Shown here: positions 6,268 through 12,783 of the stretch, one piece after another
Layout: the number at the start of each line of letters is the position of its first letter
Position numbering within the stretch: the first letter of the stretch is position 1
From: Saprospiraceae bacterium
GTDB taxonomy: Bacteria; Bacteroidota; Bacteroidia; Chitinophagales; Saprospiraceae
Length of the DNA stretch: 12,783 bases
Assembly: GCA_947441325.1 (NCBI GenBank)
Contig: CANETR010000013.1
Span: 1-12,783 of the forward strand
Direction: 5' to 3'
Position numbers and translations under genes: made by a program
The notes under the pieces: model-generated
The model's database searches: none
What the model saw: only the letters and a program-made list of their open reading frames with translations
Told to the model about the DNA's origin: nothing

Positions 6268-7371
6268 TTACATTAATCTGATTTTGAAATTGCGCAGGGT
6301 CAGCAAAATAAATATCAGTGTCATCGAAATCAGAATAATCGTAGGCATTATAATATATTCAAAACCAAGGCCTTTGATCATAATAGTTTTCAAAATATAA
6401 AAATACCATTTGGTAGGGACAACATTGCTGATTATCTGCAGCGGCAAGGGCATATTTTCAATAGGAAACATAAATCCGCTAAAAACCAGCGCCGGCATTA
6501 GAAATCCAACCAGAGAAATGAACATGGCCATTTGCTGCGAAGCAACCAAGTTTGAAATAAGCAATCCAAAGGATAAGGTCGTTAGAATAAAAAGCAGGCT
6601 TTCGGCAAGCAGCAGTGGAATATTTCCTCTCACCGGCATTTCAAGCAGGGTGTATGACATAAGCAAAATGAGCAGCACATCGATAAAACAAAGCACCAAA
6701 TAGGGTATCGCCTTGCTGATAATTACCAAAATAGGTTTCATGGGTGACACGAGTAAGACTTCCATTGTGCCCATTTCCTTTTCTTTTACGATGGAAACAG
6801 CCGTCATCATTGTTCCTAAAAGCATCATAATGAGGGTCATCACTCCTGGCACAAAATTATAACTGCTTTTTAACTGCGGATTGTAAAGCATTCTGCTTTC
6901 TACCTTGATATTGAGCGGCTCCTGTTGTGTTGAAAATTTCGATTTTATAAAATCCGCCAATATGGCATTCATATAATTTGTGACGATGTTGGCGGTATTC
7001 GGATCGGAAGCGTCGGCTATGATTCTGATGCTACTCCCCTCCTTACTCATTTGTTTTCCAAAATTAGGCGGTATAATAAGGGCCAGTCTGATATTGCCTT
7101 TTCTGAATGCTGATTCAATTGCAGCCTCATTCCTAACGCTTTCGAAAACAGTAAAATAGTTGCTCTGTCCTATTCTGTCTATCAGTTGTTTGCTCATTGC
7201 GTCATTTGAATAATCCAATACTGCAATTTTCGAATCCTTCACTTCATTTGAAATGGCAAAACCGAAAAGCAGCATCATCATGATGGGTAAGCCCAACAAA
7301 ATTGTAAGACTGCGACGATCGCGCCATACATGTCTGAATTCTTTCTTAATAAATGCCAGAAATATTTTCAT
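6268..7371 (-). CDS. ABC-2 type export permease, YbhS-like
   Basis: The second membrane subunit, 367 residues, same architecture as its downstream sister: KEFRHVWRDRRS (10-21), membrane helix 1 (about 22-41), a periplasmic domain (about 43-170), helices at about 172-195, 213-240, 250-273, 280-302 and 337-358, and a basic C-terminus. The coupling segment EKEMGTMEVLLVSPMK (197-212) matches that of the sister at most positions. SGFMFPIENMP (298-308) occupies the place of the sister's GLYTPVDSMP. By family, these permeases export drugs or other amphipathic compounds; in E. coli, YbhSR has been linked to drug and cation efflux. The gene begins 18 bp after the stop of the second ATPase and is followed after 6 bp by the other permease. 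The two are ancient paralogues, not a recent duplication. Confidence 0.9.
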   Translation of the reverse strand: MKIFLAFIKKEFRHVWRDRRSLTILLGLPIMMMLLFGFAISNEVKDSKIAVLDYSNDAMSKQLIDRIGQSNYFTVFESVRNEAAIESAFRKGNIRLALIIPPNFGKQMSKEGSSIRIIADASDPNTANIVTNYMNAILADFIKSKFSTQQEPLNIKVESRMLYNPQLKSSYNFVPGVMTLIMMLLGTMMTAVSIVKEKEMGTMEVLLVSPMKPILVIISKAIPYLVLCFIDVLLILLMSYTLLEMPVRGNIPLLLAESLLFILTTLSFGLLISNLVASQQMAMFISLVGFLMPALVFSGFMFPIENMPLPLQIISNVVPTKWYFYILKTIMIKGLGFEYIIMPTIILISMTLIFILLTLRNFKIRLM

Positions 7372-7389
7372 TTTCTTTGTTTTAAACTA

Positions 7390-8127
7390 TTATTCCGACC
7401 TTTTTGCGCCGCGGGCCAATTGAAGAAAAACCGCATCCATCGATGCTGCATTGAATTGTTGTTTCAGCATCAAAGGACTGTCGAGTGCAGCAATAGCCCC
7501 GTCCACCATAATCGAAACCCTGTCGCAGTATTCGGCCTCATCCATATAATGTGTGGTGACAAAGGCTGTGATTCCCTGCTCCGATGCCTCATAAATCAGC
7601 TCCCAAAACTGCCTTCTTGTAATTGGGTCAACACCTCCGGTAGGCTCATCCAAAAAAACAACTTTGGGTCTATGTAAAATAGCTACCGAAAAAGCAATTT
7701 TCTGCTTCCAACCCAGGGGAAGCGAACCGACCAGTTTATTCGCTTCGGGGCCGAGCTGTAATCTTTCTATCAATTGCTCAGAGGCGTTTTTTAATTCTTT
7801 GCGGCCCATTCCATATATACCCCCAAAAAAGCGGATATTCTCTCTTACTGTCAGATTTTCGTAGAGTGAGAACTTTTGGCTCATGTATCCAATATTCTTT
7901 TTTATTTCCTCCGATTCTTCATAGACATCGAAACCGGCTACCATAGCTTTTCCCGAACTGGGATAAGATAAGCCGCTCAGTATGCGCATTGCGGTAGTTT
8001 TTCCGGCACCGTTTGCACCCAAAAATCCAAAAATTTCACCCTTATACACCTCAAAACTGATGGCATTCACGGCAGTAAAATCGCCGAACTTTTTGGTCAG
8101 TTTATCAGCCATTATGACTCTTTCCAT
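7390..8127 (-). CDS. ABC transporter ATPase 2, like the C-terminal half of YbhF
   Basis: A single nucleotide-binding domain of 245 residues, cytoplasmic, powering the two permeases. Walker A is GANGAGKTT (37-45), the Q-loop is YMSQKF with Gln84, Walker B is VVFLDEP (156-162) with catalytic Glu161, the D-loop is GVDP (165-168), and the switch is TTHYMDEA with His193. The signature is SLPLGWKQ (135-142) where LSGGQ is expected. The LPLG form is known from the second domains of YbhF/RbbA-type proteins. Thus this subunit has intact nucleotide-binding residues but a degenerate signature, the reverse of its partner. The ATG at 8127 is preferred over the one at 8112 because RVIMADKLTKKFG forms the normal first strand. 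It starts 6 bp after the stop of ATPase 1, which fits a fixed heterodimer. Confidence 0.93.
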   Translation of the reverse strand: MERVIMADKLTKKFGDFTAVNAISFEVYKGEIFGFLGANGAGKTTAMRILSGLSYPSSGKAMVAGFDVYEESEEIKKNIGYMSQKFSLYENLTVRENIRFFGGIYGMGRKELKNASEQLIERLQLGPEANKLVGSLPLGWKQKIAFSVAILHRPKVVFLDEPTGGVDPITRRQFWELIYEASEQGITAFVTTHYMDEAEYCDRVSIMVDGAIAALDSPLMLKQQFNAASMDAVFLQLARGAKRSE

Positions 8128-8133
8128 AAGGTA

Positions 8134-9054
8134 CTAAGTATTTTGTTCCTGCATGAGCTGAATAAAAACATCTTCAATCTCAGGGTTTATTTTTCTGATA
8201 TTCAACAACTCATGTCCTCTGTGCAAAAGATAAGCATAAAGTTGCTCTGCCTCTTCTTCCGAATCTAGTCTTACATGGTGTTCGTCGCCGAAGGCAAAGG
8301 CAGAAAATGTTCCCGGATATTCCCTGAGATCCTTTAGCAGTCGGTGCATTTCTTTACTCCTCAATGCAAAAAGAATCATGTTATTTTTAGCGATGATATT
8401 TTCCAGGCTGTCAACTTCCATCACATTTCCGTCCTGCATCAGGGCAATTCGACTGCAACGGCTTGCTTCATCCATATAGGGTGTGGACACTAAAACCGTA
8501 ATGCCTTTCTCCTTCAATCGGCCCAGCATCTCCCAAAATTCCTTTCTTGAAACAGGGTCAACGCCCGTGGTTGGTTCGTCCAAAAGCAATATCTTAGGCT
8601 CATGAATCAGCGCACAACAGAGCGCCAGCTTTTGCTTCATACCACCCGACAATTTCCCTGCACGGCGCTTTTTAAAAGGCTCTATCTGTACATAAATATC
8701 CTCGATGAGATGATAATTTTCTTTGACAGTTGTATTGAAAACCTTTGCAAAAAAATTGAGGTTTTCTTCGATGCTAAGGTCCTGATACAATGAGAACTTG
8801 CCAGGCATGTAGCCGACAATTTTTCTGATTTTCCATAAATCCTTCACCACGTCGAGTCCCATCATTTTGGCCGAGCCTGAATCGGGAAGGATGAGGGTAC
8901 TCAAAATTCTGAACAGACTGGTTTTCCCGGCGCCATCGGGTCCGATTAAGCCAAAGAGTTCACCCTGTTCTATTTCGAGATTTATACCCTTCAGCGCCTT
9001 AACGGCACCTTTGTCGTAGGATTTTTCGATATCTTTAACTGAAATAGCCGACAT
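8134..9054 (-). CDS. ABC transporter ATPase 1, like the N-terminal half of YbhF
   Basis: A 306-residue ATPase: nucleotide-binding domain (1 to about 215) plus a C-terminal extension (about 225-306) that ends with an EDVFIQLMQ motif common in drug-export ATPases. Walker A is GPDGAGKTS (38-46); the GPDG form is typical of YbhF/RbbA first domains. The signature LSGGMKQ (135-141) is intact, Walker B is ILLLDEP (155-161) with Glu160, and the D-loop is GVDP (164-167). Two usual nucleotide contacts are missing: the Q-loop reads YMPGKF, with Gly85 at the Gln position, and the switch reads STPYMDEA, with Pro192 where His is expected. It should pair with ATPase 2, whose signature is degenerate. The gene begins 10 bp after the stop of the adaptor gene. 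E. coli YbhF carries both domains in one chain; here they are separate genes in the same order. Confidence 0.93.
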   Translation of the reverse strand: MSAISVKDIEKSYDKGAVKALKGINLEIEQGELFGLIGPDGAGKTSLFRILSTLILPDSGSAKMMGLDVVKDLWKIRKIVGYMPGKFSLYQDLSIEENLNFFAKVFNTTVKENYHLIEDIYVQIEPFKKRRAGKLSGGMKQKLALCCALIHEPKILLLDEPTTGVDPVSRKEFWEMLGRLKEKGITVLVSTPYMDEASRCSRIALMQDGNVMEVDSLENIIAKNNMILFALRSKEMHRLLKDLREYPGTFSAFAFGDEHHVRLDSEEEAEQLYAYLLHRGHELLNIRKINPEIEDVFIQLMQEQNT

Positions 9055-9064
9055 ATGATAGATT

Positions 9065-10054
9065 TTACTGAGCCAGTTTAATTTCGCCGTACATACCTAT
9101 TTTGATCGATTCATCGCTATTATCGACGGCTATTTTGACAGCATAAACCAGATTTGCCCGCTCGTCTTTTGTTTGAATGGTCTTTGGCGTAAATTCTGCC
9201 TTATCCGAGATCCAAAGAATCTTGCCCTTCAGCTCACGGTATTTACCGTTTTCTCCATCAACAAAGACCTTCAACTCCTGCCCTATTTTAGCTTTTGGTA
9301 ATTGAGAACCGTTGATATAGGCACGCAAAACCATTTTTCTGGTATCAGCAATTTTGTACAAAGGCTTGCCTGCTGCGGCCATTTCAAATTGTTCAGAATA
9401 TTTGGCTATAACCCTTCCTTCAATCGGATTTTGAATCTGACAGTCTTTTATTTGTGCCTCGATTTGAGACACACGCTCATTTAATGGCTTTTCTTCGCTC
9501 AATATTCCGCGGTTCTGTATGTCGGCATTTTGCTGTTGAGCGCTTTTCTGCTGACGCAATACATCGAGCTGTGCCTTGGCAGCAAGTAGCTGTTTCTGTA
9601 ACACTGAAATTTGTGCATTGACATCATCCAATTGCTTTGCCGGTGCTGCCTCAGCCTTTACAAGTTTTTCAAGTCTTGACTTTTCGCGGTCGGCACTGCT
9701 AAGTTGTTCTTCTACGGCAGCAATTTGCTGTTCCTGTACCCTCAACTGTTTTTCGGTTACTTCCATTGATGGTGCAGCGTTTAGCTGTTTTGCTCTTACC
9801 GCATCCTTGCTCGCCAAAACCTGCGATTTTTGCAATTCGAGCAGTTCACAATCCAGTTTAGCAATGCTTTGACCTGCTTTTAACCAATCCCCCTCATTCA
9901 GACTTAAATCTAGAATTTTGCCTGCGCTTTCGGCGGAAATAATGTATTCTGTCGCTTCAAAAACTCCCGATGCATCGAAGTCATTATTCGAACTGCTACA
10001 GGAAAAAAGTCCAACAGCTAAAAGGAAGATTGATAGTTTTGATATATTTTTCAT
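9065..10054 (-). CDS. HlyD-family periplasmic adaptor lipoprotein, YbhG-like
   Basis: The periplasmic linker between the permeases and the outer-membrane channel. The 329 residues start with a lipoprotein-type signal ending LFSC (Cys19), so it is probably lipid-anchored in the inner membrane. A first half-lipoyl segment (ESAGKILDLSLNEGDWLKAG, 42-61) leads into a long Gln/Ala/Leu-rich coiled-coil hairpin (about 68-203). The second half-lipoyl follows (NPIEGRVIAKYSEQFEMAAAGKPL, 209-232 in part), then a beta-barrel and a membrane-proximal part. The AEFTPKTIQTKDERANLVYAV region (286-306) is characteristic of YbhG-type adaptors. The hairpin tip, around residues 134-140, should contact the TolC-like partner encoded directly upstream. 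Start at 10054 gives a complete signal. It is 27 bp after the channel gene and 10 bp before ATPase 1. Confidence 0.92.
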   Translation of the reverse strand: MKNISKLSIFLLAVGLFSCSSSNNDFDASGVFEATEYIISAESAGKILDLSLNEGDWLKAGQSIAKLDCELLELQKSQVLASKDAVRAKQLNAAPSMEVTEKQLRVQEQQIAAVEEQLSSADREKSRLEKLVKAEAAPAKQLDDVNAQISVLQKQLLAAKAQLDVLRQQKSAQQQNADIQNRGILSEEKPLNERVSQIEAQIKDCQIQNPIEGRVIAKYSEQFEMAAAGKPLYKIADTRKMVLRAYINGSQLPKAKIGQELKVFVDGENGKYRELKGKILWISDKAEFTPKTIQTKDERANLVYAVKIAVDNSDESIKIGMYGEIKLAQ

Positions 10055-10081
10055 TGTATGAATAATTTTAAATATTTCAGC

Positions 10082-11335
10082 TTATTTGTTTCCCATTGTC
10101 CAGCTCAATTCCTGTTTGGCCTGCAGCAATTGAATTTCATGTAGTAATAATTTCTGTTCAAGCACCTCTTTCTGATTTATTTCCTCCAGGTAATTGTTCG
10201 ATGTGGCAATGCCATTTTGCCATTGTTCCTCGGCCGATTTTAAAATTTTGCCTCTGATGTCAATCAAAGCCTTATCGTTTTCAATTTGCTTTTCAAGTCT
10301 TGTTATTTCACTTTTTAATTGACTATTTTGAATGTCAAGTCCCAGTTTGAAACTCTCCTTTTGTTTTTCAATCCTTTGTTGCTGTATGCCTATTTGGGCA
10401 ATTTCTAACTTATTCTGACCACTGTAAAAATGTGTAAGCGGTACCTGAAACCTTAGACCGCCGATAAAATAGGGCACAAAGATATTGGTGAACATATTCA
10501 GGCCCGGACGGGCATAAGCGCCTTGAGCAAAGGCAAATAATTTGGGGTTATTTTTAGCTCTTATCAAGCCTTGTTGACTTGCTAAATAGCGCTGCTGAGC
10601 GTCGAGCATTTTTAACTCGGGCCTATTGTTTTGTTCCTCTACAGCAGTTATTTCAGGCGTTTCGAAAATTGAACTACTGTCTGCTTTAGTTCCTGTGAGC
10701 ATAGAAAGAGCTTCAATTGCAGCATTTTTACGAATGTCTACTTCAGACAACTGTTGTTCCAATTCCAGCAATTTTGCATCAAAGCGTAGTAAATCTGCTT
10801 TGATAGAAACTCCATTCTGGACAGTTGCTTCGATTCTGCTTCGTTTTGAAATCAGGTCTTTTTTAAGTGTAACTACCTGACTGGCTTGCTTTTCAGCCAA
10901 TAAAATGCCAAAATAGAGTTGATAAACCTGTTTTCTTATGCTCCAGATTTCTACATTGAGTTTTTGTTCTTCGGCCGTTCTGTTGGCTTTCACAGTTTTT
11001 AATTGCGCGTTATTCAAACCGCCGTCCCAGATCGTCTGGTTCATATCGAGACTGAATTTATACTGGTCTTTTGGCGGTGATACCAGATTTAGACCCGGTA
11101 GCGGCAGCTCTACCTCTGTTACCTGCGACTGCCAGCTTGCCTGTCCGTTAAGACTTAGCTGCGGTAAATAATTTCTGTTGATGTTTTTTGCCTGAAGCTC
11201 TGCCACCCTTAGAATCATCTCTTTTTGGGCCTGAGTTGGATGATGATTTTCGGCAAGTAGATAACATTGTTCCAAGCTTAAGTTCTGTGAAAAAAGCAAT
11301 TGCGGAATCAATAATATTAAAATAAATAATCGCAT
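10082..11335 (-). CDS. TolC-family outer-membrane efflux channel
   Basis: The outer-membrane duct of the tripartite pump. The 417 residues begin with a signal peptide (MRLFILILLIPQLLFS, cleavage near residues 16-18), then NLSLEQCYLLAENHHP, the usual first helix of the outer membrane efflux protein fold. Two homologous repeats follow (about 18-205 and 215-415), each with long amphipathic helices rich in Lys, Glu, Gln and Leu around membrane strands. FSLDMNQTIWDGG (74-86) is the first-strand motif with the WDGG turn, and the second repeat has a matching strand region around residues 270-300. It ends in LSWTMGNK, a normal terminus for the family. A possible AAAGG ribosome-binding sequence lies 4-5 bp before the ATG at 11335. 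The presence of a dedicated channel distinguishes this operon from the E. coli ybh locus, where TolC is encoded elsewhere. Confidence 0.92.
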   Translation of the reverse strand: MRLFILILLIPQLLFSQNLSLEQCYLLAENHHPTQAQKEMILRVAELQAKNINRNYLPQLSLNGQASWQSQVTEVELPLPGLNLVSPPKDQYKFSLDMNQTIWDGGLNNAQLKTVKANRTAEEQKLNVEIWSIRKQVYQLYFGILLAEKQASQVVTLKKDLISKRSRIEATVQNGVSIKADLLRFDAKLLELEQQLSEVDIRKNAAIEALSMLTGTKADSSSIFETPEITAVEEQNNRPELKMLDAQQRYLASQQGLIRAKNNPKLFAFAQGAYARPGLNMFTNIFVPYFIGGLRFQVPLTHFYSGQNKLEIAQIGIQQQRIEKQKESFKLGLDIQNSQLKSEITRLEKQIENDKALIDIRGKILKSAEEQWQNGIATSNNYLEEINQKEVLEQKLLLHEIQLLQAKQELSWTMGNK

Positions 11336-11376
11336 AAACCTTTAAGTGAATTGATTGCTTAATTTTTGAATAATCT

Positions 11377-11961
11377 TTATACTTCAAATAATATTCTAAT
11401 TTGAATTTTTGCCTCTTCCTTTCGCTGATGCATTAGTTCAAAAAAATCCTCATCACTTGCTCCCAATAACAGGGTCATCATAGGTTTAGCAAGAAATGGG
11501 AAGGCGCAGATACCTAGTACAGTTACTAATATTTGAGCTGGATTGTGCATTTTACAAAGACCCTTATCGATATCCTCTAAATAGTTTTGCAACAATAGTT
11601 GCGGCATTTTCAATGGCAAATTTTTACTAAAATCCGGGTTTTTATTAATGCTATTCAGCACAAAAAGAGGCAGGTATGGATTTTGGATTAGAAAATCAAT
11701 ATACTTTTCTGCAAAAATGCAGAGCTTGTCCACAAAGTTCATATCTAATTGAAAAGTCTCTTCAATTTCGGGAAAGAACCTGCTGAATTTTTCCTTGAAA
11801 ATTCTTTCGAAAAGAAGATCTTTAGATCTGAAATAATAATGCAACATGGCTTTGTTTATTTCTGCCAAATCGGCAATAGCCTGCATTCTCGAGCCATCAT
11901 ATCCATGTTTGAGAAAGATCTGTTCTGCTGCTAATAAAATCTTTTCTTCTGTAGGGTTCAT
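11377..11961 (-). CDS. TetR-family transcriptional regulator of the efflux operon
   Basis: A 194-residue regulator, first gene of the operon. The N-terminal DNA-binding domain reads EEKILLAAEQIFLKHGYDGSRMQAIADLAEIN (starting at residue 5), with the helix-turn-helix at about 26-46 and recognition helix INKAMLHYYF (35-44), followed by RSKDLLFERIFKEKF. The C-terminal helices (about 62-194) form a ligand-binding and dimer domain of the usual length, with hydrophobic segments such as ILVTVLGICAFPFLAKPMMTLLLG (144-167 in part). By position and family it should repress its own operon and release DNA when it binds a pump substrate. The start at 11961 is the first ATG after the presumed operator, with a leader of about 45 nt made of TTTAACC repeats. 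The gap to the channel gene is 41 bp. Confidence 0.93.
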   Translation of the reverse strand: MNPTEEKILLAAEQIFLKHGYDGSRMQAIADLAEINKAMLHYYFRSKDLLFERIFKEKFSRFFPEIEETFQLDMNFVDKLCIFAEKYIDFLIQNPYLPLFVLNSINKNPDFSKNLPLKMPQLLLQNYLEDIDKGLCKMHNPAQILVTVLGICAFPFLAKPMMTLLLGASDEDFFELMHQRKEEAKIQIRILFEV

Positions 11962-11962
11962 C

Positions 11963-12005
11963 TTTAACCTATATATTTAACCTTCTTATTTAACCATTTG
12001 GTTAA
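11963..12005 (-). promoter_or_regulatory. likely TetR operator: three TTTAACC repeats plus GGTTAA
   Basis: TTTAACC occurs at 11963-11969, 11976-11982 and 11989-11995, an exact 13-bp period. The last copy forms a perfect palindrome with GGTTAA (12000-12005) across ATTT. The palindrome starts 7 bp downstream of the -7 element, so it should overlap the transcription start, and the repeats fill the rest of the leader to the TetR start codon. Size and AACC-N4-GGTT symmetry suit a TetR-family dimer. That this TetR binds it is inferred from position. Confidence 0.65.
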
Positions 12006-12012
12006 TAAAATA

Positions 12013-12043
12013 CAAAGAAAAATACTTTTTAATAATTTTCAAA
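12013..12043 (-). promoter_or_regulatory. promoter of the seven-gene efflux operon
   Basis: On the minus strand, TTTG (12040-12043) is followed after 19 nt by TTTCTTTG (12013-12020), one base off the -7 consensus TAnnTTTG. It is the only such pair seen between the terminator at 12065 and the TetR start. The transcription start would fall near 12004-12008, on the palindromic operator. Confidence 0.6.
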
Positions 12044-12064
12044 GTTTTGGCAGATATTAATATT

Positions 12065-12088
12065 AAAAAACCCGGAAATTCCGGGCTT
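12065..12088 (-). terminator. strong intrinsic terminator after the small secreted protein gene
   Basis: The core stem CCCGGA/TCCGGG (12071-12085) with a 3-nt loop is, on the minus strand, followed directly by six T residues (12065-12070); flanking A-T pairs extend the stem. It lies 5 bp past the stop at 12094 and separates the upstream genes from the efflux-operon promoter. Confidence 0.9.
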
Positions 12089-12093
12089 AAATT

Positions 12094-12474
12094 TTAAATT
12101 ACTCTTTTGTAAAATCTTATAAACCAAATCCTAAAGGTTTGTAATTTAAGAGAATAGATTTTAGGTTTCAACAGATTATTGCCTATTTTTAGCTTGAAAC
12201 GATAATTACCATTTCCGAGCATTGCCTTTTGATTTGCAAACAATACAGTTCCTTTCAAAGCAGTAAATTCTTCTGTTTTTTGAGTTGTTTCAAACTGAAT
12301 ATCTTGAACCTTTTCATTATATTTTGTCACTTTGGGTATATATTCAGCTAGGGCTTTTTTAATGAATGTTTTTACAATAGGATTGTCCACATTTATTTGA
12401 ATCTGCTGTGCATGACATTTAGTTCCTGAAAATATTATAAAGATAAAAAATGTTAAAATAGCTAGGAATTTCAT
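12094..12474 (-). CDS. small secreted protein of unknown function
   Basis: Not recognised. The 126-residue protein has a clear signal peptide (MKFLAILTFFIFIIFSGTKCHA, cleavage near residues 22-23). A lipoprotein is unlikely because Lys precedes the Cys. The mature part (about 104 residues) is basic. It opens with QIQINVDNPIVKTFIKKALAEYIP (24-47 in part), then a strand-rich region (FETTQKTEEFTALKGTVLFANQKAM, NYRFKLKIGNNLLKPKIYSLKLQTF), and a basic, aromatic end (RIWFIRFYKRVI). The GNGNYRFKLKIGN part (92-104) looks like beta strands of a small sandwich or barrel. It is 33 bp downstream of the nitroreductase and ends at a strong terminator, so it may be the last gene of that unit. No functional link is evident. 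Confidence 0.65.
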   Translation of the reverse strand: MKFLAILTFFIFIIFSGTKCHAQQIQINVDNPIVKTFIKKALAEYIPKVTKYNEKVQDIQFETTQKTEEFTALKGTVLFANQKAMLGNGNYRFKLKIGNNLLKPKIYSLKLQTFRIWFIRFYKRVI

Positions 12475-12507
12475 AATAGACTTTTTATTTAATCATTTGA
12501 CAATCAA

Positions 12508-12783
12508 TTACAACCACATAGTTTTATCTTCAATTGGCGTTCTAACTGCTTTTTGATCTGGATTTGTTTCAGCATACCCAAGGTATAAAAATCCAAGGCA
12601 TTTTTCATTAGTATCCAGTTTTAAAAATGTTGCAACAGCCTCACTTGAACTAGGTTTTGGCGTTGCCCAATACATTCCGATTCCAAAATCTGCAGCACTG
12701 AGCCAAATATTCTGCACCGCCATAGAAACCGCTGCAATCTCTTCCCATTCGGGTAAACTCTCTTTAGGGTCGCGATACATACA
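12508..12783 (-). CDS. nitroreductase-family protein, C-terminal part
   Basis: The last 91 codons of a gene whose start lies beyond the right edge; the Met near 12780 is internal because the frame stays open to the window end. Visible are DPKESLPEWEEIAAVSMAVQNIWLSA (residues 4 onward of the visible part), then GIGMYWATP and a C-terminal KCLGFLYLGY strand. The acidic patch WEEIAAVSMAVQNIWL followed by a GIG-x-YW-x-TP segment and the late GFLYLG strand are typical of FMN-dependent nitroreductases close to the YdjA type. These are small homodimeric NAD(P)H-dependent oxidoreductases. FMN-binding residues at the N-terminus are not in view. Substrate is not predictable from this part. Confidence 0.82.
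   Translation of the reverse strand, partial: CMYRDPKESLPEWEEIAAVSMAVQNIWLSAADFGIGMYWATPKPSSSEAVATFLKLDTNEKCLGFLYLGYAETNPDQKAVRTPIEDKTMWL

Noticed and set aside
5149..7371. Possible recent tandem duplication of the two permeases
   Set aside because: The proteins share layout and the coupling motif but are otherwise clearly different, so they are old paralogues typical of this pump family.
9576..9872. Plus-strand Ser/Cys/Ala-rich open frame
   Set aside because: It is the antisense shadow of the Gln/Ala-rich coiled coil of the adaptor gene.
11148..11387. Minus-strand open frame across the TetR-channel gap
   Set aside because: It overlaps the signal-peptide region of the TolC-like gene in a different frame; composition is low-complexity and no family is visible.
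1..12783. CRISPR array, tRNA/rRNA gene, insertion sequence or prophage
   Set aside because: No regularly spaced long repeats, RNA gene signatures, transposase or phage genes were found; the 13-bp-phased repeats at 11963-11995 are too short and few for a CRISPR array.

Overview
The window looks like a chromosomal segment of a Bacteroidetes bacterium, probably Flavobacteriia or a close relative. The reasons are AT-rich DNA, start codons mostly without a clear Shine-Dalgarno sequence, recognisable -33 TTTG / -7 TAnnTTTG type promoters, and typical family members: a TMTC-like GT-C/TPR protein start, a DUF2892 protein, a metal-type KdsA and a long-looped outer-membrane beta-barrel. All genes but one (the beta-barrel gene at 4249-5139) lie on the minus strand. 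No tRNA, rRNA, CRISPR array, insertion sequence or phage gene was seen.

Left part (1-2030): the 5' end of a large membrane protein of the TMTC/GT-C-TPR type, cut by the window edge; a terminator; a 67-residue DUF2892 membrane protein; an uncharacterised HD-domain protein whose leader carries two inverted repeats; and a 67-residue hypothetical protein with a good promoter. Middle (2039-4000): a two-gene Kdo unit. KdsD (arabinose-5-phosphate isomerase, SIS plus two CBS domains) and KdsA (Kdo-8-phosphate synthase, Cys/metal-dependent class) make consecutive steps toward the inner core sugar of LPS. They are separated by a repeat-containing spacer. The KdsD carries unusual substitutions in a normally conserved active-site segment. 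Next comes the plus-strand beta-barrel gene, which converges on the efflux operon with only 9 bp between stop codons.

Right part (5149-12043): a complete seven-gene operon, transcribed leftward: TetR regulator, TolC-like outer-membrane channel, HlyD-like lipoprotein adaptor, two ABC ATPases and two ABC-2 permeases. It resembles the enterobacterial ybiH(cecR)-ybhGFSR locus with an outer-membrane channel added and with the two ATPase halves of YbhF encoded separately. Together the products would form a tripartite export pump spanning both membranes. The two ATPases are complementary in their defects: one lacks the Q-loop Gln and H-loop His, the other lacks the LSGGQ signature. All defects should fall in one composite ATP site, leaving the other intact. 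The operon promoter (12013-12043) is followed at its likely transcription start by three TTTAACC repeats at an exact 13-bp period, the last forming a palindrome with GGTTAA. This is a strong candidate for the autoregulatory TetR operator.

Right edge (12065-12783): a strong terminator, a small secreted protein of unknown function, and the C-terminal part of a nitroreductase that runs off the window.
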